Below are positions 14,515-21,266 of a stretch of 24,116 bases of DNA, piece after piece; position 1 is the stretch's first letter; each line of letters starts with the position of its first letter. The position numbers and the translations under genes were made by a program. This DNA comes from CAZKEW01 sp964580435 (GTDB taxonomy: Bacteria > Acidobacteriota > Aminicenantia > Aminicenantales > UBA8522): NCBI GenBank assembly GCA_964580435.1, contig CAZOKP010000038.1, forward strand, positions 1-24,116. The letters run 5' to 3'. Under the pieces are notes generated by a model. The model saw only the letters and a program-made list of their open reading frames with translations, made no database searches and was not told the DNA's origin.

Positions 14515-14991
14515 TTACTTCATGGCGATGGATTTATGGAAGTGGACGATAACCCAGGCTCCTTCTCTTTTTTCCAGCACCCACGTGCATCTCACGGGGA
14601 ATGAGGCGGCGTTTTCTCCCATTTTGGCCGCAAAGTCCCATAGGCATGTTGCCCAGGCCAGTTTCCCATCCTCTGAGACGTGGATCTTCTTTTCAGCGAC
14701 GCTTATTTTTGTTTCCGAAAGCTCCGCATTCTGGCCCTCGATGACTTTTTTGAGTGCCTCCCAGCCAATAATGGGCTCTCCCATGGCGCCAAAGTTGACC
14801 ATATCGGCGTCATGAGCCACGCATTTGGCGTAGAGATCCATATCCTCGTTTTCAATGCTGGCGACATAATTGTCCAGGACAGATAGGATGAGAGTCTTTT
14901 CAGCTTCAACATCCACAGCCGGAGTTGTTTTTTGACAACCGTAGAAAAACCCGAGGCCCAAGAACAGAAACACGAAAGTCAGTTTTTTCAC
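14515..14991 (-). CDS. NTF2-like (SnoaL/DUF4440-type) lipoprotein
   Basis: The product has 158 residues. The GTG start at 14991 is supported by GGAGGAGG 5 nt before it. The N-terminus is a lipoprotein-type signal (VKKLTFVFLFLGLGFFYGCQ) with the probable lipidated Cys at residue 20; the lipobox FYGC is not a classical one. The mature part is a single NTF2-like fold: helix (EKTLILSVLDNYVASIENED, then MDLYAKC), the conserved turn with VNFGAMGEPIIGWEALKKVI, and C-terminal strands ending GAWVIVHFHKSIAMK. Such DUF4440-like proteins have no single function and are often small-molecule binders. It lies 74 bp upstream of the amidohydrolase gene on the same strand and may share its transcript. The gene beyond its start is lost in the N-gap. 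Confidence 0.8.
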   Translation of the reverse strand: MKKLTFVFLFLGLGFFYGCQKTTPAVDVEAEKTLILSVLDNYVASIENEDMDLYAKCVAHDADMVNFGAMGEPIIGWEALKKVIEGQNAELSETKISVAEKKIHVSEDGKLAWATCLWDFAAKMGENAASFPVRCTWVLEKREGAWVIVHFHKSIAMK

Positions 14992-15033
14992 GGATTCCTC
15001 CTCCTTTTCGGTGAATCTGACCGCAATGATAGC

Positions 15034-15133
15034 NNNNNNNNNNNNNNNNNNNNNNNNNNNNNNNNNNNNNNNNNNNNNNNNNNNNNNNNNNNNNNNNNNN
15101 NNNNNNNNNNNNNNNNNNNNNNNNNNNNNNNNN
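15034..15133. other. Assembly gap (100 N)
   Basis: Exactly 100 N between the racemase 3' end and the lipoprotein gene. The two happen to be in phase across the placeholder, giving a spurious fused frame. Confidence 1.
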
Positions 15134-15822
15134 CCTAAGGCAAAATCAACGGCGGCACGGGCGTGAATCATCGTCGTGTCGAACAATGGAATATCGAAGT
15201 CTTCCGGTTTAACGTATAAAGGGATCTCGGTGCATCCCAGGATGATCCCCTCGGCGCCTTTGTCCGCGAGCTTGCCGATGATTTTTTTAAAAATGTCCCG
15301 TGAACGTTGCTCTATTTTTCCCATTTGAATGTCTCCATAAAGCACGTCGTGGATGAGCTGCCGGTCTGTTTTATCAGGGATTATGATGGTCAGCCCGTGT
15401 TTTCTGATCAATCGCCCTTTGTAGAAATCCTCTTCCATCGTAAACCGGGTTCCCAATAACCCTAATCTTTTAATCCCTTTGTCTTTTATTTTTTCCGCGG
15501 TGACGTCGGCGATATGAAGCAAGGGAATTTTGATGCTTTTCTGGACGGTCTCGGCCAATTTATGCATGGTATTGGCGCAGATAACAAGAAGATCCGCTCC
15601 GCATCTTTCCAGTTTTTGGGCGATGTCTATGAGAAGCTCTGCGGCCTCGTCCCACTTGCCCTCATGCTGGTATTTCTCAATTGCGGCAAAATCAACCGAA
15701 TACATAATGCATTTCGCGGAATGAAATCCCCCCAGGCTTTCGCGAACAGCCTCATTCATGATCTTGTAATATTCGAGAGATGACTCCCAGCTCATGCCTC
15801 CGATAAGTCCGATGGTTTTCAT
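15134..15822 (-). CDS. Aspartate/glutamate racemase family protein, 3' end in the gap
   Basis: About 229 residues are visible and the family is usually 230-240, so only the last few are hidden in the N-gap. The start MKTIGLIGGMSWESSLEYYK is the hallmark of the YgeA/RacX branch of Asp/Glu racemases. The two catalytic cysteines of this PLP-independent family are present in VICANTMHK and IILGCTEIPL. The enzyme interconverts L- and D-forms of an amino acid in the cytoplasm; specificity (aspartate, glutamate or broad) cannot be read here. The start at 15822 is chosen because GGAGGAA lies 8 nt before it; an ATG at 15876 would lie upstream of the predicted transcription start. No obvious partner gene is adjacent. 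Confidence 0.88.
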
Positions 15823-15879
15823 GGATGTTTCCTCCGGCAAAAAGAGTTTTTCTTTTTGATTAGTAGTTTTCTGCATTAG

Positions 15880-15908
15880 ATTATATTAATAACTGCCCGG
15901 CTTGTATA
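15880..15908 (-). promoter_or_regulatory. Promoter of the racemase gene
   Basis: On the minus strand TATACA (15903-15908), 17-bp spacer, consensus TATAAT (15880-15885). The predicted start of transcription near 15873 leaves a leader of about 50 nt. Confidence 0.5.
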
Positions 15909-15916
15909 TTGAATAT

Positions 15917-15952
15917 TGTGAAAATTGGGGACGCTCCCCGAGGTACAGGGAC
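15917..15952. repeat. Partial dispersed element F
   Basis: GTGAAAATTGGGGACG followed by CTCCCCG gives a small hairpin (GGGGA 15927-15931, TCCCC 15935-15939), and GGGACACAT follows. It shares GTGAAAAT(T)GGGGACG with element E and the GGGACAC core with copies A-D. Confidence 0.4.
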
Positions 15953-16033
15953 ACATCATTCTATGGGCTATTTTTGAAATAATCCGGATTTTGTTATTAA
16001 TTTTACACTTAAATAGCCAATTTCCTGAAAAAT

Positions 16034-16071
16034 GTACTTATTTTTAGTACATATGTACCTAATATAAGTAC
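16034..16071. promoter_or_regulatory. Symmetric four-site GTAC palindrome
   Basis: GTAC occurs at 16034, 16047, 16055 and 16068, with spacings 13-8-13, mirror-symmetric about 16052/16053. The outer 17-bp arms are inverted copies with three mismatches, and the centre GTACATATGTAC is a perfect palindrome. The context is AT-rich, and an additional inverted pair GGCTATTT/AAATAGCC lies at 15966-15973 and 16011-16018. It looks like a multi-site operator or a hairpin. The adjacent promoter is that of the racemase gene, about 130 bp away. Confidence 0.45.
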
Positions 16072-16395
16072 AATTTACTAGCTCAGATAGATGTTTGACT
16101 GTTTTTTTGATCAAATCTGCCCATGAGCAGTTTTCCTATCTATGGTTGGAAGGGACGTATCGACGTTCAGCTTCCTTATGCGCGCCGCTTCCCACAACAT
16201 CGAACGTCGGATTAATCTATACAAACCGGCCGGATGGTTTTCCCGGCGTTTGGCTTTTTTAGGGTTTGAAGGTCAAGCGCGAGTTTCCCCAGCCGGGGGA
16301 CGTTTTTGCCCCATATCCATTAGAGGCTATTACTGGAATAGAGTTGATTCTGGCTGCAAAGGTTTGAGGCGGAGTTCGACATAATTAGGAAAGGA
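16072..16395. other. Spacer without recognisable gene
   Basis: A frame beginning at 16142 on the plus strand gives 80 residues but has no ribosome binding site, no family resemblance and arginine-rich, non-protein-like composition. I see nothing else here apart from a TTTGATCAAA palindrome near 16106. Confidence 0.5.
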
Positions 16396-16914
16396 CTATT
16401 GCGTTTGTCCGCCCAGGCCGATGTTGAAGCTGGCCTCAATGACGTCGACCGTGGTTTTTAGCGCCTTCTTCAATTCCTGGACTTCTTCCTGGTAAGGGGA
16501 CTCGGCCTTTTGCATCGCTTTCTCGAGGTAAACGCCTGGAGCGCCGAATTTTAAGAGCGAGTCGAGCTGGGGCATTTTTTCGGAGCGGGGTGTGACGAGC
16601 CAGATGATGCTGACCGAAACGGCCGCCAATAAGCCGGCCGCCAGCAGGACGGGTTTCAATAGGCCTCGCTTCGGAAGGGGTGGAGACTCAACACGGCCGT
16701 CAAGAGAAGATAATACTTTTTCACCCAGCGAAACGTCGTGGTTCTCGAGGAGGACGGCCGCGTCCTCGGTCAGGCGCCGTCCCAGGTCCTTGCCAAGCCG
16801 GGCAAATTCGCGGCAGGCGCTGCAGCGGCGGAGATGACGCTTTGCCTGCCCGGACAGCGGTTTCCCGGAGTCCATCGCCCGGGAGATTTCCCATTTATAA
16901 ATTGAGCATAGCAT
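16396..16914 (-). CDS. Zinc-binding anti-sigma factor, single-pass membrane protein
   Basis: The product has 172 residues. The N-terminal cytoplasmic part has the anti-sigma zinc motif H-x3-C-x2-C in KRHLRRCSACREF (about residues 26-38), the ZAS/zf-HC2 type. A single membrane helix follows at about 88-106 (PVLLAAGLLAAVSVSIIWLV), then a periplasmic tail with acidic and Lys-rich helices ending GLGGQTQ. It should hold the co-encoded ECF sigma factor inactive at the membrane until a signal is sensed. ATG 16914 lies inside the end of the sigma gene (20-bp overlap), so the two are coupled. It is the last gene of the operon. Confidence 0.85.
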   Translation of the reverse strand: MLCSIYKWEISRAMDSGKPLSGQAKRHLRRCSACREFARLGKDLGRRLTEDAAVLLENHDVSLGEKVLSSLDGRVESPPLPKRGLLKPVLLAAGLLAAVSVSIIWLVTPRSEKMPQLDSLLKFGAPGVYLEKAMQKAESPYQEEVQELKKALKTTVDVIEASFNIGLGGQTQ

Positions 16915-17515
16915 AGCTCGTCTCCTCCTTTTCCCTCACTTTGATCGAAGGCACCGGTACGCTCAGCTTTTCCCCGAGGTTCAAGCGGGCGCGGTGCAGG
17001 AGAACGCGGACTCCGGCCTGACTTTTTTTCATAGCCCTGGCGATATCTTTTATAGGCATATCTTCAGCGTAGCGCAGCCAGAGCACTTCATACTGCCTCG
17101 GGTCAAGAGTCATCGCGAGATTCCAGATATTTTTATTTTTTTGCGCTTCTTCTTTCGCGATCATAATCTCCGGCGGGCCTAGGGATGGGCATTCCGGCCT
17201 CTCAGGATCCAGTTGGGACAACTTTGTTTTTTGGGAGCGGTAGCGGCTGATGGCCAGCCTGACCGCCAGGGTGTAGAGCCAGGTAGAAAACTTCCACCTC
17301 GAATCGTACCGCTCGATGTTCTGGAAGGCCCGCAGAAAGGTTTCCTGGACCAGGTCCTCGATATCCTGGTGAGATTGGGATTTCGGCCTGAGGAAATAGA
17401 ACAGCCGGGGCGCATATCTCGAGACGAGCTCTTCGAACGCGGCGCGGGAGCCGGCTGATGAGCGGACAGCCAGCTCCTCGTCGGGAAGGTGAGTGGCCGA
17501 TGAATTCTTGTCCAT
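16895..17515 (-). CDS. ECF-type RNA polymerase sigma factor
   Basis: The product has 206 residues. Region 2 covers about 26-95, with FEELVSRYAPRLFYFL, the core-binding DIEDLVQETFLRAFQNI, and the -10-recognising RWKFSTWLYTLAVRLAISRY. Region 4 covers about 130-180 (LDPRQYEVLWLRYAEDMPIK, then DIARAMKKSQAGVRVLLHRA), ending in the helix-turn-helix that reads the -35. The linker lacks region 3, as usual for ECF factors. It overlaps the anti-sigma gene by 20 bp and follows the secreted-protein gene by 48 bp, so all three are probably one transcript. An AAC-N16-CGT promoter at the head of that transcript fits self-activation. Confidence 0.93.
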   Translation of the reverse strand: MDKNSSATHLPDEELAVRSSAGSRAAFEELVSRYAPRLFYFLRPKSQSHQDIEDLVQETFLRAFQNIERYDSRWKFSTWLYTLAVRLAISRYRSQKTKLSQLDPERPECPSLGPPEIMIAKEEAQKNKNIWNLAMTLDPRQYEVLWLRYAEDMPIKDIARAMKKSQAGVRVLLHRARLNLGEKLSVPVPSIKVREKEETSYAMLNL

Positions 17516-17563
17516 CTGCGAATGCCGCGTCTTCCCCGCGCTTAGTCCCGAACGAACATCGAC

Positions 17564-18511
17564 TCAGTAAAGAGATTGGGGGAGCAACGCTCCGAGAGAG
17601 CCGTGGGGAAGAACCTCCTGTTTCTTGAGGATGTCGAAGAGCTTGGCGATGGGGTAGGCCAGAACGATCCGGACCTTTTCTCCGTCGAGCGCGACGTTGA
17701 TATCTTGAAGGAGAGTCTTCAGTTCTGTTGTTTCTGCAAGCTGCAGGTTCCCGATGGCGATGAGGCCTCGGATGGCCTGCTCCAGTTCTTTCGCCACCTG
17801 GGCGGATTCCGCGCCAATGTCGAGCTTCAAGCTGAAGACTTCCCCTTTTTCAGTGATGGAACAGGCGGCCGTGCGCATTTTGCCCAAGATCGCGGATTTC
17901 TCATGCTCTCCCAATATGCCCGAGATGTCCGCTGCGGCCCCCACAACTATGGCATCGGCGGATTCTTTTTTGATTTGGGCCATGAGCGGGGACGAGGAGA
18001 TATTTCCTATTTTCCCTTCCATGGCATCCAGCGCCGACTTGAGGCTCTGTTCCCGCTCGGCCAGGAGGATCAGGGTGTCCGTAGCGAACACTCCGAATTC
18101 CGAGTTGTCCCAGTTGTAGATTGTATGTTTTCCGTAGGGGAGCTCCTTTTGTGTCGCTTCTGCCTTAATGAGGCCAAGCAAATAGGCTTTGTCGAAATTC
18201 CCTGAGATGGCTACGACAGCATCCTCCTCGTCTTTTCCTCGCCCGTAGATTGTGATTCCTTTGATGTCCTTAAAGGGCTCGATCTTGAATTTTTCGAAGA
18301 ATTTCCCGGCTTCGTTATTAATCCCGGCAGCGCCCCCTTTATCCGTAAGCAGTTTGTATAGCTGTGAAGACGCGTACTTTTCCATGTCCAGGTGAAGCAT
18401 CCAGAGCGCATCTGAAGGGACGATCGAAACCTGGAGGGATGATGCCCCCGCGCTCAAGCAAAACAACAAGGCCAGGGTGACGGCGGCTAAAATGACGATA
18501 ACTTTTTTCAT
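17564..18511 (-). CDS. Secreted protein of unknown function, first gene of the sigma/anti-sigma operon
   Basis: The product has 315 residues. ATG 18511 is preferred to an upstream ATG at 18580 because AAGGAG precedes it and a standard signal peptide begins there (MKKVIVILAAVTLALLFCLS, cleaved near AGASS). The mature protein has an alpha/beta pattern: SIVPSDALWMLHLDMEKYAS, then FKDIKGITIYGRGKDEEDAV, TIYNWDNSEFGVFATDTLIL and a final hydrophobic LAYPIAKLFDILKKQ. There are no Cys residues in the mature part and no recognised catalytic motif. I do not recognise the family. Being first in an operon with an ECF sigma factor and its membrane anti-sigma, it may be an envelope-stress output, or a periplasmic signal sensor for the anti-sigma; both are inference. 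Confidence 0.75.
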   Translation of the reverse strand: MKKVIVILAAVTLALLFCLSAGASSLQVSIVPSDALWMLHLDMEKYASSQLYKLLTDKGGAAGINNEAGKFFEKFKIEPFKDIKGITIYGRGKDEEDAVVAISGNFDKAYLLGLIKAEATQKELPYGKHTIYNWDNSEFGVFATDTLILLAEREQSLKSALDAMEGKIGNISSSPLMAQIKKESADAIVVGAAADISGILGEHEKSAILGKMRTAACSITEKGEVFSLKLDIGAESAQVAKELEQAIRGLIAIGNLQLAETTELKTLLQDINVALDGEKVRIVLAYPIAKLFDILKKQEVLPHGSLGALLPQSLY

Positions 18512-18533
18512 AGCATTTCTCCTTTTCACTGAT

Positions 18534-18562
18534 TTATACGCTCCAGCCGGCAAAACGTTACT
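18534..18562 (-). promoter_or_regulatory. ECF-type promoter of the secreted protein-sigma-anti-sigma operon
   Basis: On the minus strand AGTAAC (AAC at 18557-18559), 16 bp, then CGTATAAA (CGT at 18538-18540). The AAC-N16-CGT pattern is the common ECF recognition form. Transcription would start near 18528, just ahead of the AAGGAG ribosome binding site of the first gene. No good TTGACA/TATAAT pair competes with it. Confidence 0.45.
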
Positions 18563-18680
18563 GTCCTCAGAAGTCGTCATGATCCTTATTCAGCGTATAT
18601 ACAGCCGCTGTTTTTTGAATCTGAACTCATACCACCCCCGTCGTGCGCCGACCAGACCGGTTGGAAAATCTGGTTTGGAT

Positions 18681-18706
18681 AAAATTTCCCCGACTCAGGG
18701 AAAAAA
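18681..18706 (-). terminator. Possible intrinsic terminator of the second amidohydrolase gene
   Basis: TTTCCC (18685-18690) and GGGAAA (18698-18703) form a 6-bp stem with a 7-nt loop, followed on the minus strand by TTTT. It lies about 27 bp past the stop at 18730. The stem is short and AT-rich, so termination would be weak. Confidence 0.4.
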
Positions 18707-18729
18707 TATCGAATCTTGTCCGAATAATA

Positions 18730-20013
18730 CTACATTTGGGTGAGTTTATCGTTTCTAACGATTTTTCCGTTCTTCATCACGAACTTGACCTGGCGCAGGG
18801 CCTGAATCTTTTCGAGGGGGTTGGCCGGCGTGGCGATAATATCCGCCGCAAAACCTGGTGCGATTAGACCCCGCGTCTTCTCGATCTGCAACAGGATGGC
18901 GGCTTCTGTGGTCATGGCCCGCAGGGTCTCGGCAGGAGTGATGCCGGCGGCCTCCCAAGTGGCCAGATAATCCAGCATCATATCGGCGCGATTCTTGCCC
19001 GGCAGGTTATCCACTGAGTCAGTGCCGAAGACCAGCTTCACCCCGATTTGGTGGGCCCGCTTGAGGCGGTCGATTATCCCCGCTACCAACTCCTTAGGGG
19101 GAGCGCCAAAAAATGCTCCGGTTGGGTCCAGGGCCGCGATGTGGGCCTCCGGGAAGTCGGTGCTCACCAGCCAGGTGCCTTTTTCTTTCATGAGCTTGAG
19201 CAGCTCGTCCGTGAGCATATACCCATGCTCGATGGAGTCGGCGCCCGCGAGGATGACGTTCCGCGCTGCCTCTCCCCCTAAAACATGGACGGAGACCGGC
19301 AGGCCGGCGGCGTGCGCTTCCTCAACCGCAGCCCGGATTTCCTCCACCGAATAAAAGAAAGCGCTGCTGTCGGTTACGAGCTTGATCAAGTCGGCCCCGT
19401 AGTAGATGTTCTGCCGGACGGCTTTGCGAATCTCGTCCACATTATCCGCATCGATGTATTCATGCAGCCAGAAAGGGCCCTGCTCGGGCGGGATGCGCTT
19501 GGATTGGCCGCCGAAGGGGGCGATGATCTTGCCGCTCGTGAGCACAGTCGGTCCGGTGAACCAGCCCTTGTTGATGGCGTCGCGCAGGTCAGCGGCAGCG
19601 TAGTTGGCGTCGTTGCCGACGTCCCGGATGGTCGTGAACCCGGCCTGGAGCACATCCTGGGCGTTTCGCAGACCGCGGAAAGCCCGCATCGCCGTGCTTT
19701 CCCTAAGATAGATTGCTTCGATGCCGAAATCGAGGCTTTGTATGTTAAGTGTTAGATGAGCATGCCCATCCATCAAACCCGGCATCACCCAGGCGTTCGA
19801 AAGGTCGATGACCTCGGCGCCGGCAGGAATATTTACCTTCGGCCCGACCTCCGCAATCTTGCCATCCTTCACCAAAATAATCTGGTTCTTGGCGATCGTA
19901 CCGGAGGCTGGATCAATCAGGTTGCCTGCGCGTATGACAGTTGTCTGAGCGAACGCCGGATAGGCCATTAGCAGGATAATTAAGAGGAAGAACGCGAGAA
20001 TTTGTCTTTTCAT
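18730..20013 (-). CDS. Secreted imidazolonepropionase-like amidohydrolase
   Basis: The product has 427 residues and is complete. A signal peptide (MKRQILAFFLLIILLMAYPA, cleaved after AFA) is followed by the beta composite domain (VIRAGNLIDPASG...QIILVKDGKIAEVG) and the TIM-barrel hydrolase. Metal and catalytic residues can be placed: H84-x-H86 in GHAHL, Lys211 in LIKLVTD, His243 in SVHVLGG, His263 in IEHGYM, and Asp332 in VFGTDS. This is the full ligand set of the binuclear-metal amidohydrolases related to imidazolonepropionase and Xaa-Pro dipeptidases. With its export signal, a role in periplasmic or extracellular peptide hydrolysis is plausible, though the substrate is not known. GGAGGGG lies 6 nt before ATG 20013. 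It is a distant paralogue of the gap-broken gene at 13172-14440. Confidence 0.9.
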   Translation of the reverse strand: MKRQILAFFLLIILLMAYPAFAQTTVIRAGNLIDPASGTIAKNQIILVKDGKIAEVGPKVNIPAGAEVIDLSNAWVMPGLMDGHAHLTLNIQSLDFGIEAIYLRESTAMRAFRGLRNAQDVLQAGFTTIRDVGNDANYAAADLRDAINKGWFTGPTVLTSGKIIAPFGGQSKRIPPEQGPFWLHEYIDADNVDEIRKAVRQNIYYGADLIKLVTDSSAFFYSVEEIRAAVEEAHAAGLPVSVHVLGGEAARNVILAGADSIEHGYMLTDELLKLMKEKGTWLVSTDFPEAHIAALDPTGAFFGAPPKELVAGIIDRLKRAHQIGVKLVFGTDSVDNLPGKNRADMMLDYLATWEAAGITPAETLRAMTTEAAILLQIEKTRGLIAPGFAADIIATPANPLEKIQALRQVKFVMKNGKIVRNDKLTQM

Positions 20014-20034
20014 TTTTTCCCCTCCATTGCAAAA

Positions 20035-20063
20035 AATATAATGCGGCCAGTGATGAATGTCAA
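20035..20063 (-). promoter_or_regulatory. Promoter of the second amidohydrolase gene
   Basis: On the minus strand TTGACA (20058-20063), exactly 17 bp, then TATATT (20035-20040). This is the strongest housekeeping-type promoter in the right half of the window; the leader is about 15 nt and carries GGAGGGG. Confidence 0.7.
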
Positions 20064-20112
20064 TGATTTCACCCGGGAAAATTCGTCCTTTATTTCGGAA
20101 CCTTATTAGATT

Positions 20113-20134
20113 CTCATTCGTATATACATATGAG
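20113..20134. promoter_or_regulatory. 22-bp palindrome before the efflux operon
   Basis: CTCAT at 20113-20117 and ATGAG at 20130-20134 flank a central perfect GTATATAC (20120-20127); 18 of 22 positions are symmetric. It ends 22 bp before ATG 20157, where a repressor would block transcription or initiation. The size and ATGT/ACAT-like half-sites recall PadR- or TetR-type operators, but no regulator gene is visible in the window. Confidence 0.5.
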
Positions 20135-20156
20135 TAAAAAATGAGCGGAGGCGTCT

Positions 20157-21248
20157 ATGTTTAAGAAGATAATCATACCGATAGTCCTTGTCCTCGTCGC
20201 CGGCGCCGTCATCTTTTTTAAAGTCACGAGCTCAGCCAAGAGCAAGCAGAACGGCATCAAGCTGGTCAAGGTCGAGAGAGGGGATATCGTCGAGAAGGCT
20301 TTGGCCATCGGCCGGGTCGAACCAAAAAAAGAGATCGCCGTTAAGTCCCAGATTTCGGGGCTCGTCCGGCGGGCCTATGTCGAAGTGGGAGAAGTGGTCA
20401 AAGCCGGAGACCCTCTTTTCGAGATCATGCCCGACCCAACCCCGCTTGAGTTCGCCGAGGCAAAAAGGAACGCCGAGTTGGCCCGGGTCATCATGGAAAA
20501 AGCTCAGTCTGATTACGAGCGCCAGAAACAGCTTCGAGATTCAAAGCTGATCTCGGAGAGGGATTTTGAAGATTCCGAAAATGATTTCAGGCAGGCAAAG
20601 CTCAGGCTAAACGTCGCCGATGAAAGGCTGGCCCTGATCGAAAAAGGCCGGACCAAGATCGCCGACCGCCAGATCGACACCGTCATCAAGGCTCCCGTGG
20701 ACGGAACAGTCCTCGAGCGCCACGTCAACGAGGGAGACCCGGTCGTACCCCTGACCTCATACCAGGAGGGTACAGAGCTCCTCCTCATGGCTGAAATGGG
20801 CAACCTTATTTTCAAGGGAACGGTGGATGAGATCGATGTAGGCAAACTCACCGAAGGGATGGCCGCCGAGCTCCAGGTCGGCGCTATTCCCGACGAGAAA
20901 ATCATGGGCCGCCTGTCCAAGATCTCGCCCAAGGCCAAGCAGAAAGAGAACGCCACGCTCTTTGACGTCGAGATCGAGATCACCGGTAAGGGAGAAAAAA
21001 TCATCCGGGCCGGGTATTCTGCCAACGCGAACCTGGTCATCCAGAAAGCCGAGAACGTCCTGTTTATTCCCGAGCGGCTGGTGGAGTTCAACAAGGACAA
21101 GACCTTCGTAGAAATCCAGACCGCCCCCGGAGTTATCGAGAAAAAGGAAGTCAAACTGGGGCTGAGCGACGGCCTGAACGTTGAAGTCAAAGAGGGCCTG
21201 GCGCAGGGCGCGGACGTCGTGGAACGGCCGCCCAAGGAGATCAAGTAA
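20157..21248 (+). CDS. HlyD/MacA-type periplasmic adaptor of an ABC efflux system
   Basis: The product has 363 residues. A membrane anchor at 4-22 (KIIIPIVLVLVAGAVIFFK) is followed by the barrel-sandwich halves: the first with VEPKKEIAVKSQISGLVRRA and EVGEVVKAGDPLFEI, the second with VIKAPVDGTVLERHVNEGDP. Between them lies an alpha-helical hairpin (about 95-165; FAEAKRNAELARVIMEKAQS onward) that would meet an outer-membrane channel. Beta-barrel and membrane-proximal domains follow to the end. GGAGG precedes ATG 20157. It is the first of four same-strand genes and would couple the inner-membrane transporter to the cell surface. No TolC-type gene is in the window. Confidence 0.9.
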   Translation: MFKKIIIPIVLVLVAGAVIFFKVTSSAKSKQNGIKLVKVERGDIVEKALAIGRVEPKKEIAVKSQISGLVRRAYVEVGEVVKAGDPLFEIMPDPTPLEFAEAKRNAELARVIMEKAQSDYERQKQLRDSKLISERDFEDSENDFRQAKLRLNVADERLALIEKGRTKIADRQIDTVIKAPVDGTVLERHVNEGDPVVPLTSYQEGTELLLMAEMGNLIFKGTVDEIDVGKLTEGMAAELQVGAIPDEKIMGRLSKISPKAKQKENATLFDVEIEITGKGEKIIRAGYSANANLVIQKAENVLFIPERLVEFNKDKTFVEIQTAPGVIEKKEVKLGLSDGLNVEVKEGLAQGADVVERPPKEIK

Positions 21249-21266
21249 ACCCGGGCCGGGATCCCC

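Noticed and set aside
14515..15876. One long minus-strand frame joining an Asp/Glu racemase to an NTF2-like domain
   Set aside because: The junction is the 100-N placeholder. The lipoprotein part has its own GTG start with a strong ribosome binding site and signal peptide, so these are two genes.
18599..18615. ACAG-CCG-CTGT hairpin followed by TTTTTT on the plus strand
   Set aside because: The stem is only 4 bp and no plus-strand gene lies upstream to be terminated.
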